A DNA stretch of 41,421 nt, from positions 1 through 41,421 of the forward strand of contig CALQFT020000011.1 of assembly GCA_943329925.2 (NCBI GenBank). Direction: 5' to 3'. Position numbers and translations under genes: made by a program. How positions within the stretch are numbered: the stretch's first letter is position 1; the number at the start of each line of letters is the position of its first letter. Below the pieces are notes generated by a model, which saw only the letters and a list, made by a program, of their open reading frames with translations, had not been told where the DNA came from and ran no database searches. Below are positions 8,541 to 16,364 of the stretch, in pieces. Source of the stretch: Opitutus sp. GAS368 (GTDB lineage Bacteria > Verrucomicrobiota > Verrucomicrobiia > Chthoniobacterales > Chthoniobacteraceae).

Positions 8541-9550
8541 GGCAGTTTCCTCCCCAAAGTGAAGGCCCACAAAAGTGCGCTCGCGACGCAGGCGATGCCG
8601 AAACTGAGCGGCCACAGGAACAATTCGCGCAACTGCCTCGAACGCTGCGCTTCCACCGGCACTTTTTCCAACTTGTCAATGTCCTCAAAAATACTCTTCA
8701 GCGCCGAGGAATCCGTAGCGCGGTAGAACTTGCCGCCGCCGATTTCAGCGACGCGCTTGCTCTGGTTTTCGTCCACGCTCACAAGGACCTGCTGGTAGAC
8801 AGTGTTGCCGAACATGTCTTTTACCGGAATTGGCACGTAGCCTTGAGTGCCCGCGCAAATGGCGTAGATTTTGATTCCCAACGCCTTGGCGGCCTCCGCC
8901 GCGGTGTTGGGCGAGATTTGTCCGGCGTTGTTGTCGCCGTCGGTGAGCAGTACAATGATGCGGGTGTGCGCATCGGATTTGTCGCCCAAGCGCCGGGTGG
9001 CAGAGGCCAGAGCCGAGCCGATGGCCGTGCCGTCCTCGACCATGCCAATGCGGATGCGTTTGAGGTTTTCCTTCAACCAATCGTGGTTCAGCGTCAGCGG
9101 ACTCACCAAGTAGGGCCGCCCGGCAAAGGCGATGATACCGATGCGGTCGTTGGGACGTCCTTCCAAAAACTGCTCGGTGACCTGCTTGACTGCGTCGATG
9201 CGACTCGCTCGCTGGCCGCCGATAGTGAAGTCCTCTGCGAGCATGGAGCGGGACACATCCAAGCAGATCAGGATGTCGATGCCGCTGGCCTTGACGATTT
9301 CCAAATCCTTCGCCAGTTGCGGCCGTGCCAGCGCGACCACCAGCGCCGTCCAACCCAATAAAAGCAGCGCCGCCCGGAACCGCCCGGAAGCCGCGCGCAC
9401 CGGTTGGCCGATCTGGCGCAGCAGCGACACACCGGGAAAGCGCACGGTGGCCACTGCGCCGGTACCGCCCAAGCGCCACGCGAGCAGCGGCAGTAGTCCG
9501 AGCAGTCCAAAGGCCAACGGTGCCTCCCAAACTAGTTTGCCCACCGTCAT
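8537..9550 (-). CDS. batA: BatA-type membrane VWA protein
   Basis: This 337-residue protein has two N-terminal membrane spans (about 10-26 and 58-76), a VWA domain with DVSRS at 98-102, a GTAIG threonine motif and LLTDGDNN, and a C-terminal membrane span near 312-332. Both ends overlap neighbours by 4 nt (ATGA), indicating translational coupling. The conserved metal-binding residues are all present, so the VWA fold should be able to bind Mg2+. BatA is known from the aerotolerance locus. The substrate or partner cannot be read from the sequence. Confidence 0.92.
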   Translation of the reverse strand: MTVGKLVWEAPLAFGLLGLLPLLAWRLGGTGAVATVRFPGVSLLRQIGQPVRAASGRFRAALLLLGWTALVVALARPQLAKDLEIVKASGIDILICLDVSRSMLAEDFTIGGQRASRIDAVKQVTEQFLEGRPNDRIGIIAFAGRPYLVSPLTLNHDWLKENLKRIRIGMVEDGTAIGSALASATRRLGDKSDAHTRIIVLLTDGDNNAGQISPNTAAEAAKALGIKIYAICAGTQGYVPIPVKDMFGNTVYQQVLVSVDENQSKRVAEIGGGKFYRATDSSALKSIFEDIDKLEKVPVEAQRSRQLRELFLWPLSFGIACVASALLWAFTLGRKLP

Positions 9551-10170
9551 GCCAAGTCCTCCTTCACCAGTTTGACAGTCTCAAAAACCAGACCATTGCG
9601 CACCTCCGCATCAGCATGAACCGCCGCAAACTTCACCGCGTCGCAACGCCCCAGAAACCGGCGCAACTGCTCTTGCACGACTACGGTAAACTGATTGGAA
9701 CGCTCTAAATTGTCCAAAAATTCTTCGGTGGTCTGGCGCGAGGCGGGCATTTCGTGTCTTGCTTCGAGGAAGCGCCGCAGGATTTCGGCCACCGCCACCA
9801 CGAATTCTAAGGGGCTGAGCGCTTCGCCCTCGGCTCCGGAAAGACGTTGCAGCGCTTCCAATGCAACCCGCCGTGGATCTGGAGGCGGCGGGAGGGGCCG
9901 GACGCGCTTGTGCCAGCGCCAAGCGGCAAAAGCGATAACGGCGATCACCAAAATTGAAATGCAGACGGCCAGCGTAATGTTCGCCGGAGTCCAAAAGGGC
10001 ACGTCCATCGGCGGTATAATGTCGCGCAACTCCTGCCCGCCACCGGGCAAAGCACCGGGCAAAGCACCGGGCAAAGCACCGGGCAGCGCCCCGGCAGGCG
10101 GCGCACCTAAGGCTGGGGCAGTCGTGGCAGGCATTTGAGCAAAGGGAAAAAGGAGGGGCACCCGTATCAT
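9547..10170 (-). CDS. DUF4381 family membrane protein of the Bat operon
   Basis: This 207-residue protein has a short N-terminal region containing four Ala-Leu-Pro-Gly repeats (about 28-43), one membrane span near 66-86 (ITLAVCISILVIAVIAFAAW), a proline-rich stretch, and a helical cytoplasmic domain of about 110 residues. DUF4381 proteins regularly sit between the DUF58 and BatA genes, exactly as here. Both junctions are 4-nt overlaps. No catalytic motif is visible. It is probably a small membrane adaptor for the VWA proteins, which is inference from position. Confidence 0.78.
   Translation of the reverse strand: MIRVPLLFPFAQMPATTAPALGAPPAGALPGALPGALPGALPGGGQELRDIIPPMDVPFWTPANITLAVCISILVIAVIAFAAWRWHKRVRPLPPPPDPRRVALEALQRLSGAEGEALSPLEFVVAVAEILRRFLEARHEMPASRQTTEEFLDNLERSNQFTVVVQEQLRRFLGRCDAVKFAAVHADAEVRNGLVFETVKLVKEDLA
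10041..10088. repeat. 12-bp in-frame tandem repeat encoding Ala-Leu-Pro-Gly
   Basis: Three exact copies of CACCGGGCAAAG (10041-10076) and a fourth copy with differences at its end (10077-10088) lie inside the DUF4381 gene. The unit is a multiple of three, so copy-number change would lengthen or shorten the extracytoplasmic linker without breaking the frame. Confidence 0.9.
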
Positions 10171-11069
10171 AGCGCAATTCCAGCGCGGCGCTCCCGGGAT
10201 TTGAAAAAGTTCTGCAAGGCCGGCAACCAGTCACGATCCGTGTGCAAGCTCACCCGATCCACTCCCGCCTTGCGCAATTCCGTGGACAGGGCCTCGCCCC
10301 TCGCTTTCACCGCCGCTTCAAATGCGTTGCGTACGCCGCGATCTCCTGTGGCCACTTCCAGCACTTCTCCGGTTTCGGGATCCTCCAAGCGCACCGTGCC
10401 GATGTCCGGCAGGGTCTCTTCGCGCGGATCGCTCAACGGCATTGCCACCAAATCATGCCGCCTCGCTGTAATGCCCAACTCCTTGCTAAAAGCGGGCGTC
10501 TGAAAGTCGCTGAAGAGAAATACCACGCTGCGCCGGTGTAGCAGCCGGTTAATCCGCTCCAGCGCTCCGGCCACATGCGTTCCTTTCCCCTTTGCCTCGA
10601 AAAACAGAATCTCCCGCACCGCCCGCAGCGCATGCCGCCGTCCCCTCTGGGGCGGTAAGTAGAACTCGACGTGATCTGAAAAAAGCAGCAGTCCGACGCG
10701 GTCGTTGTTGCGAATCGCACTAAACGCGAGCACGCATGCGACCTCCGCTGCAAGCTCCCGCTTGCTGCGCTGGATACTGCCAAAATCCCCCGAACGGCTG
10801 ATGTCCACCATCAGCATCACGGATAATTCACGTTCCTCGGTGAATTTCTTTACATACGCCTCGCCTCGAACTTCCCCCAAGCGCGCGGTCACGTTCCATT
10901 CAATCGAGCGCACTTCATCACCGGGTTGATACTCGCGAACTTCCTCGAAGTTCATCCCGCGGCCTTTGAACACGCTGCGGTAATGGCCCGAAAAGGCGGC
11001 CTCCACGCGCGCTCTCGTGCGGAGTTCCAAGCGGCGTATCTTGCGCAGTATTTCTTTGGTGTCTTCCAT
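10167..11069 (-). CDS. DUF58 domain protein (VWA-like, MoxR-associated)
   Basis: The 300-residue soluble protein contains the DUF58 signature around EYQPGDEVRSIEWNVTARLG (about 46-65) and a VWA-like segment MLMVDISRSGDFGS (about 85-98) with a DxSxS metal motif. DUF58 genes almost always follow a MoxR-type ATPase gene and precede VWA membrane proteins. Here moxR ends 30 nt upstream and the DUF4381 gene starts within its stop codon. A role as adaptor between the MoxR ATPase and the membrane VWA proteins is the common proposal. There are no membrane segments. Confidence 0.92.
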   Translation of the reverse strand: MEDTKEILRKIRRLELRTRARVEAAFSGHYRSVFKGRGMNFEEVREYQPGDEVRSIEWNVTARLGEVRGEAYVKKFTEERELSVMLMVDISRSGDFGSIQRSKRELAAEVACVLAFSAIRNNDRVGLLLFSDHVEFYLPPQRGRRHALRAVREILFFEAKGKGTHVAGALERINRLLHRRSVVFLFSDFQTPAFSKELGITARRHDLVAMPLSDPREETLPDIGTVRLEDPETGEVLEVATGDRGVRNAFEAAVKARGEALSTELRKAGVDRVSLHTDRDWLPALQNFFKSRERRAGIAL

Positions 11070-11099
11070 GACCAGTGCGGAGCAGAGGCTTAGGAGCCG

Positions 11100-12089
11100 T
11101 TAGGGCACGGGAAGATGCTGCAGCAGTTTGGCTACGATTGTTTCGCTGGTGATCTCTTCGGCCTCGGCCTCGTAGCTGATGAGCAATCGATGCCGCAGCA
11201 CGTCTGAGGCCACGGATTTAACGTCATGCGGCGTCACAAAGCCGCGTCCGGCGAGAAAGGCGCGCGCTTTGGCGGCCAGGGTGAGGGCAATGGTCGCGCG
11301 CGGGGAGGCGCCATAGCGCAACATGCCGTCGAGGCCCTTGATGCCGTAACTGTTGGGTTCACGCGTGGCGAACACGAGGTTAACGATGTAATCCTTCACT
11401 CGATCATCGACGAATACGAGGTTTACCAGAGTGCGCGCGTGCAAAATATCTTTGGGATCCAGGATGCGCTGCACTTCCATATTGGGGTTGGAGGTGCCCA
11501 TCAAATCCAGAATTTGGCGTTCCTCAACCCGGGAAGGATACCCCACTTTCAGTTTGAGCATGAAACGGTCCAGCTGCGCTTCTGGCAGGGAGTAGGTGCC
11601 TTCTTGTTCGAGGGGGTTCTGGGTGGCCAGTACTAGAAACGGGTCGGCGAGCTTGTAAGTCTGGTCGCCGATGGTGACCTGTCGCTCTTGCATGGCCTCC
11701 AGCAATGCACTTTGCACCTTGGCGGGAGCGCGGTTGATTTCGTCGGCCAAAATCAGGTTGGAGAAAAGCGGCCCCTGCTTGGTGGTAAACTCCCCTGTGC
11801 GCGGGTTGTAGATCAGCGTGCCGATAAGGTCGGCGGGGAGCAGGTCGGGGGTGAACTGGATGCGCTGGAAGCCAGTATGAATTGCCTGCGCTAAGGTTTT
11901 AACGGTCAGTGTCTTTGCCAGCCCTGGAACGCCTTCTAAAAGAATGTGCCCGTTGGTAAGCAGGCCGACTAAGAGGCCCTCAATCAAGCTCTTCTGGCCG
12001 ACGACCACGCGTGCAATTTCGTTCTGCAGAGGCCCAACCCAATGACTGGCGAGGCTAATTTGTTCGGTGAGTTCCTGTGGTGACGACAT
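11100..12089 (-). CDS. MoxR family AAA+ ATPase
   Basis: This cytosolic AAA+ ATPase of 329 residues has Walker A GVPGLAKT, Walker B LILADEINRAPAKVQSALLE, and a sensor region containing VLATQNPLEQEGTYSLPEAQ, all typical of MoxR chaperone-like ATPases. I choose the ATG at 12089, giving MSSPQELTEQ; this matches the usual family length, while an upstream GTG at 12236 would add a 49-residue extension of non-conserved sequence. It heads the seven-gene Bat operon. MoxR proteins are believed to remodel or activate VWA-containing complexes. A palindrome 44 nt upstream may regulate the operon. Confidence 0.95.
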   Translation of the reverse strand: MSSPQELTEQISLASHWVGPLQNEIARVVVGQKSLIEGLLVGLLTNGHILLEGVPGLAKTLTVKTLAQAIHTGFQRIQFTPDLLPADLIGTLIYNPRTGEFTTKQGPLFSNLILADEINRAPAKVQSALLEAMQERQVTIGDQTYKLADPFLVLATQNPLEQEGTYSLPEAQLDRFMLKLKVGYPSRVEERQILDLMGTSNPNMEVQRILDPKDILHARTLVNLVFVDDRVKDYIVNLVFATREPNSYGIKGLDGMLRYGASPRATIALTLAAKARAFLAGRGFVTPHDVKSVASDVLRHRLLISYEAEAEEITSETIVAKLLQHLPVP

Positions 12090-12132
12090 GCGGGAGTGGA
12101 TCGGGTGAAAGCGAAGGAAAGCGGATGAGACT

Positions 12133-12148
12133 AACTTTCGAGAAAGTT
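12133..12148. promoter_or_regulatory. Palindrome upstream of the moxR/Bat operon
   Basis: AACTTTC and GAAAGTT form perfect 7-bp arms separated by GA, ending 44 nt before the moxR start codon. The compact 7-2-7 form fits an operator for a dimeric regulator. As RNA it would be a hairpin with an impossibly small loop, so a DNA binding site is more likely than a terminator. The regulator is unknown. Confidence 0.4.
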
Positions 12149-12295
12149 GAGCAGCAAAATGGAATCTATCAAGTGAGACATCCGAGTCTGACGAATGTTC
12201 GAAATTCAAAGTAGGCAAATCTTCCACCATGCCCACGCTAAATTACATTAGAAGTGAGATTGTTTGCATTCCTCGAAGTGTCCAAGGAGGCCCTC

Positions 12296-12361
12296 ATGCC
12301 GGCGCCGCTCAAAGGCAAAAGCGTTGGACTGCTCACCAGCGCGACGTATTGTCAGAGTTGA
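12296..12361 (+). CDS. Candidate 21-residue peptide or remnant with strong ribosome binding site
   Basis: AAGGAGG at 12284-12290 lies 5 nt before an ATG, one of the best Shine-Dalgarno sequences in the window. The frame encodes MPAPLKGKSVGLLTSATYCQ plus one serine, then TGA. The segment LKGKSVGLLT resembles the N-terminus of NamZ/DUF1343 muramidase-like proteins, which begin with similar motifs, so it may be the 5' stub of a lost gene. A leader peptide is the alternative. No continuation of a DUF1343 protein is visible in the next 140 bp. Confidence 0.3.
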   Translation: MPAPLKGKSVGLLTSATYCQS

Positions 12362-12506
12362 GCGAAATACTGACATTTCCTTTTGTTCCATCGCTGTTAG
12401 CAAACGGTGTGTCTCATAGAGGAGTTTTCACAAATCCCGCCGCACTCACTGGACCGAAGTAATAGCCTTTCTTAGCGCTCGCCTTCCTTCCCCACCTGCC
12501 GCCCAG

Positions 12507-13271
12507 ATGTCAAAAAAGCAGTCTCCCTTGTTCCGCAGTCCCGCGAGCTTACTTCAAACCGGTCTTGCTGCACTCGGTTTCTTACTGTTTGTGCTCGCAA
12601 TCCAAGCTGAAGAAATCAAAGAAACAGAGCGCCCGCCGGCTATGGTGAAAATCAGCCCAGGGGTCTACCAGTTGGGCAAAATGCGCTTGGACAAAGGCGC
12701 CCGCAGCCTCTCATTTCCGGCCACGGTCAACATGGATGATGGCCAAGTCGAATACCTGCTGGTGGCGCCGCATGGATCTGCCCATGAGAGTCTTCTGTGC
12801 ACGGACGTTCATGCGAGCGACATCCATTTCGCCATGCTTTTGCTTGGAGCCAAAGGAGCTCCCAGAACAACCTCACCGACGGGGCGACCGCCTGTCCCAG
12901 CTCATATTGATGCGGAATCCCTCAAAAATGCACCCACCCCACGGGGGGATCTTATTCAAATCACCGTTAAATGGCGCCAGGCCGACCAAGAAAACACCGC
13001 TCACATCGAAGACTGGTTGTTTAATTCGGATACCCATAAGGCCATGGAACGCGGCCCATGGATCTACTCAGGCTCCATGCTTGTTGGCTCCACGTTTCTA
13101 GCCCAAGCCGAGGGCAATCTGGCCGCCGTAGTCCTCAATTCCTCCGCGCTAATCAATAATCCTCGAAGCGGAAACACCAATGATAAGGTGTGGTTCGTCC
13201 GCAAAGAAGCGGTTGCCCAGAAAGGTAGTATTGTCGAACTCACCATATCCCTCTCCAGTCCCAGCCCGTAA
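12507..13271 (+). CDS. YdjY-like secreted protein
   Basis: The 254-residue protein has an N-terminal signal peptide or anchor (about 13-34) followed by the YdjY-type domain: VEYLLVAPHGSAHESLLCTD with a downstream ASDIHFAMLLLGAK (about 77-114), then a second part containing ITVKWRQ and HIEDWLF. YdjY-like domains occur often in Planctomycetes and Verrucomicrobia as exported proteins of unknown function. The stop is 7 bp before the start of a repeat protein gene, so the two are very probably one operon. No good Shine-Dalgarno precedes the ATG. Function is unknown. Confidence 0.75.
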   Translation: MSKKQSPLFRSPASLLQTGLAALGFLLFVLAIQAEEIKETERPPAMVKISPGVYQLGKMRLDKGARSLSFPATVNMDDGQVEYLLVAPHGSAHESLLCTDVHASDIHFAMLLLGAKGAPRTTSPTGRPPVPAHIDAESLKNAPTPRGDLIQITVKWRQADQENTAHIEDWLFNSDTHKAMERGPWIYSGSMLVGSTFLAQAEGNLAAVVLNSSALINNPRSGNTNDKVWFVRKEAVAQKGSIVELTISLSSPSP

Positions 13272-13278
13272 AATAGAC

Positions 13279-14424
13279 ATGAAAATATCCTCTCTACTTC
13301 TGGCCGTTGGAGCACTCTGCTCAACGCCCATTGTTTCCGCGCAAAGTGTGCCGGCGCGCACCGAAAACATCTCCTTTCAAAACGAGGTACAGTTAGGCAT
13401 CACCCGGGGGCTGGCGTACCTCAAAGCCCAACAGAAACCTGAAGGGCACTGGTCCAACGATGAGCACCCCGCCCTCACGGCCCTCCCCTTGATGGCCTTT
13501 CACCAAGATCCACAGGGCGCGTATCGGGCGGGCAAACAGGAATTCCTCCAGCGCGGATACAACTTTATTCGCTCCAACGCTCAGGCCGACGGCGGCATCT
13601 ATGTACGTGGCCTTTCCAACTACAACACCGCGCTCTCGCTTGTGGCGTTGCTCTACGCGGGCCTTCCCCAAGACGAAGCGCTTGTGACAAAAGCCCGCGC
13701 ATTCATCATTGGCCAACAAGCCAAGGGAATGCTCAACGAATCGCTCAATGGTGGAATCGGCTACGGTCCCAATGGAGTCAGTCCGAAGCGTCAACACCCC
13801 GACCTCGATAACACCCTTGTTTCACTGGAGGCGCTGCGCACTTATCAAGCGGCGCATCCCACCGCCGAGGCCATCGCAAAAGATGATCTGGATTGGAGCG
13901 CAGCCATTGAGTTCATCAGCCGGACCCAAAATCTTCCCGCCACCAATCCCAAGTCCAGTGCGACCGAGGCGGACAAAGGTGGCTTTGTTTATTACCCAGG
14001 CTTTAGCAACGCGGATCCTTCCGAGGGGCCGCGAGCCCTGCGCAGCTATGGCAGTATGAGCTATGCTGGACTGCTGAGCTTTATTTTTGCCGACCTCAAA
14101 AAAGACGATTCCAGAGTCGTCGCGGCCGTGGAATGGCTCACCAAAAGCTATACCGTCGAAGAAAACCCCGGCTTGGGGCAGGCCGGTCTCTACTATTATT
14201 ACCACCTAATGAGTAAGGGCCTCAGTGCGGCCGGCATCTCCCAACTGCAACTCGCCGACGGGAAAAAAGTGGCGTGGGCCCCGGTCCTTGCCAGGAAAAT
14301 TCTCGATCTCCAAAAGGGCGATGGTTCCTGGGCCAACGAAACTGGCCGCTGGATGGAAAAGGATCCCGTGCTGGCCACTTGCTATTGTGTGCTCTCGCTG
14401 GAAATCCTAGCCAATCAACATTGA
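13279..14424 (+). CDS. Secreted prenyltransferase/squalene-oxidase-repeat protein
   Basis: This 381-residue protein begins with a clear signal peptide ending near Ala-Gln-Ser (about residue 23). The rest is an alpha/alpha-toroid type repeat: GLAYLKAQQKPEGHWSN, then FIRSNAQADGGIYV, then GGIGYGPNG and a last repeat ILDLQKGDGSWANE. These are QW-like motifs as in squalene-hopene cyclases and prenyltransferase beta subunits. The cyclase acid motif DxDD is not present and the protein is far shorter than a cyclase, so it is probably a binding or structural protein rather than a terpene cyclase. I choose the ATG at 13279 because it gives the signal peptide. It follows the YdjY-like gene by 7 bp. Confidence 0.8.
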   Translation: MKISSLLLAVGALCSTPIVSAQSVPARTENISFQNEVQLGITRGLAYLKAQQKPEGHWSNDEHPALTALPLMAFHQDPQGAYRAGKQEFLQRGYNFIRSNAQADGGIYVRGLSNYNTALSLVALLYAGLPQDEALVTKARAFIIGQQAKGMLNESLNGGIGYGPNGVSPKRQHPDLDNTLVSLEALRTYQAAHPTAEAIAKDDLDWSAAIEFISRTQNLPATNPKSSATEADKGGFVYYPGFSNADPSEGPRALRSYGSMSYAGLLSFIFADLKKDDSRVVAAVEWLTKSYTVEENPGLGQAGLYYYYHLMSKGLSAAGISQLQLADGKKVAWAPVLARKILDLQKGDGSWANETGRWMEKDPVLATCYCVLSLEILANQH

Positions 14425-14523
14425 ACCCGTGCCGAGCACAAACAACTTACAAAATCTCACGCGCGGGCGCGGAGTAATTTTTAGGACACTTTTGGGCACA
14501 AGCTCCAGCGTTTAGAAATCGGC

Positions 14524-16182
14524 TCAGGGCGCATCGACGTCGAAGTCGGAGAACAACACGCACCAATTCCACAACGGATATGGCTGGCCGACACGTGTGC
14601 CGTAGCTGGCGTCTGTGAAGGTGTAAACGGATCGCTCGGGATCCGAGTCGCGCACATTCCCGTAGCTAAAGGGCCGCTGCGCGACCACGGACTGCCCCAC
14701 CTCGAAGCGAGTACCGTTACGCAACTCGCGCGGATCGTAGCCCAGCACGGTGACGCCGTTTTGCTCGCTCACGGCCCGCACGGGAACTCGCGTGTTGGCT
14801 CCAGTGATGTTCGTGACGAAGAACGCACCTTCATTGCTGAGCGGTTTGAGTGGATCGGCAAACCGAGCCGCCAAAACAATCTCCTCTGTTTTCTCCGGTC
14901 CGCTGCGTAACTCAGCAATATTGCCGAGCGCGGCAGCAAATGGATGACCGTAGTTCACGCGGCATTTTTCACCCATAGGCAATGGTTTGCCAAAACGGAT
15001 GCGCAGCTGCGTCGGTGCGATGACCTCGACAGCGGTGAGCGAGAGAGTCCTTCCATCGTTACCGCGTACTTGGAAGCCAGCGAGCGAGGTGAAGCCGCCT
15101 TCGGTGGCGATCTCCTGTCGTGCAAGGGAGCTTGTATCGATCGACAGCGGTGGACATGGCACGGTGAATTCAATCACGACACCATCTCTCCCAGCATCGA
15201 GCTTTGCATGACGCGGTCGCAGCGGCTGCCATGCCTGATGCAGATGCAGAACGCGATGCATCACTTTGCCCACCTGCTCGCCCCACCAGCGCTCGCCATC
15301 GGCGGCGAGATGGATCGCATCGCCGTGGCGCTCGGCAGTGACGCGGCTGTTGATCGCACTCGGCACCGCATAGTGCGGCCCTACAAGATAGATGCACGAA
15401 TCCGCGTTTGCTGCCATGAGTTGTGCAGCGCCGGCGGGACCGAGCGATTGATAGGTGAACATCGGCAACTCGCCGCGCTGGCCCGTGATCGCGCAAAGAT
15501 CAGCCGACCACTGCTTGCGATACGCCATGAGTTGATCGCGATACCACGCGAGTCCTTCCGCACGTGGCAGCTCCGCATCCCAACGCGCAGGGACGATACC
15601 TCCCCTCGCTCCACCGTTTCCCTCGCCCTGCATCCAATAGAGCGCCTCGATGCGAAAGCCCGCACGCATCGCGCGGCGCGCGTCATCCAGGCTTGTGCGG
15701 TAATAACCGCCGCCATTGCGACGCGACGCTGGCGTGCGTTCATCAGTTGAAAGATCCGCACTCGAGAGTTCTTGAATCTGGCGACCGCCTTGGCCGGCAC
15801 AAGCAACGAGAAAACGCGGCCCGTCCTGCGCCGCGCGAACTTTGTCGAAATCGACGAGCGCCGCCTTGAGATGATCCGCCAAACCATTCGCCACCGTCTC
15901 GCCCAGCCCGCCATTCACCTGAGCCCTCAATGGCACCAGTGTGAACAACTCCGCCGCTCGCTTCTCCGGTGTTGATGCGTTTTCGTTTGGAAGCCAGGTG
16001 CGAACCCCGCGCATGAAGCTGTAGTTGCCCCAACCGGTGTCCGCTGTGGTGACAACGGGAAGCGACTCCGAGCCATCACACAAAGATTGCCCCATCAGCC
16101 AGATGCCTGAAATAGTGGGCTTGGTTTCCTGCGCGAAGGAGTGAGCGAGCAGCAAGGCCGTGACGACAAAGCAGCGCTTCAT
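14524..16182 (-). CDS. Secreted SASA-type (sialate O-acetylesterase-like) carbohydrate esterase
   Basis: The 552-residue protein has a signal peptide (about 1-18). The SGNH-like SASA/DUF303 domain begins with WLMGQSLCDGSES, where Ser33 in GQSL takes the place of the usual GQSN nucleophile block. A second conserved block is YWMQGEGNGG, and a late DAIHLAADGERWW holds the expected Asp/His pair. The C-terminal 200 residues look like a beta-rich accessory region. Such enzymes remove acetyl groups from sugars in complex glycans. The gene follows an orphan DUF1501 gene on the same strand after 182 bp, so co-transcription is possible but not certain. Substrate is unknown. Confidence 0.8.
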   Translation of the reverse strand: MKRCFVVTALLLAHSFAQETKPTISGIWLMGQSLCDGSESLPVVTTADTGWGNYSFMRGVRTWLPNENASTPEKRAAELFTLVPLRAQVNGGLGETVANGLADHLKAALVDFDKVRAAQDGPRFLVACAGQGGRQIQELSSADLSTDERTPASRRNGGGYYRTSLDDARRAMRAGFRIEALYWMQGEGNGGARGGIVPARWDAELPRAEGLAWYRDQLMAYRKQWSADLCAITGQRGELPMFTYQSLGPAGAAQLMAANADSCIYLVGPHYAVPSAINSRVTAERHGDAIHLAADGERWWGEQVGKVMHRVLHLHQAWQPLRPRHAKLDAGRDGVVIEFTVPCPPLSIDTSSLARQEIATEGGFTSLAGFQVRGNDGRTLSLTAVEVIAPTQLRIRFGKPLPMGEKCRVNYGHPFAAALGNIAELRSGPEKTEEIVLAARFADPLKPLSNEGAFFVTNITGANTRVPVRAVSEQNGVTVLGYDPRELRNGTRFEVGQSVVAQRPFSYGNVRDSDPERSVYTFTDASYGTRVGQPYPLWNWCVLFSDFDVDAP

Positions 16183-16364
16183 GGTTGGCCTACTTTCAAA
16201 TGGAGAAGAATCTCTTGCATGGTTGCCGCCGGGCTCCCGTCGAACGGATGATGCACGTCCCCTTTCACAGGTGGTCTAACGTTGATTTGTGTTGGGCGTC
16301 GCACTGGCTCTGTTGGCGGCAACGCGAGGATTGCGAGGAAAATGCTCAGGGCCTGCGAGACGAA

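Larger units (their letters stand above)
12090..12506. other. Intergenic region between the Bat operon and the YdjY-like gene
   Basis: These 417 bp separate two divergent transcription units and must carry both promoters. I can point to an inverted repeat at 12133-12148, a short ORF with a strong ribosome binding site at 12296-12361, and a 6-bp inverted repeat TGTCAG/CTGACA around 12350-12375. No convincing paired -35/-10 boxes could be assigned on either strand. Confidence 0.6.

Noticed and set aside
10041-10088. CRISPR-like array
   Set aside because: The units are 12 bp without spacers and are in frame inside a gene, so they are a coding repeat.
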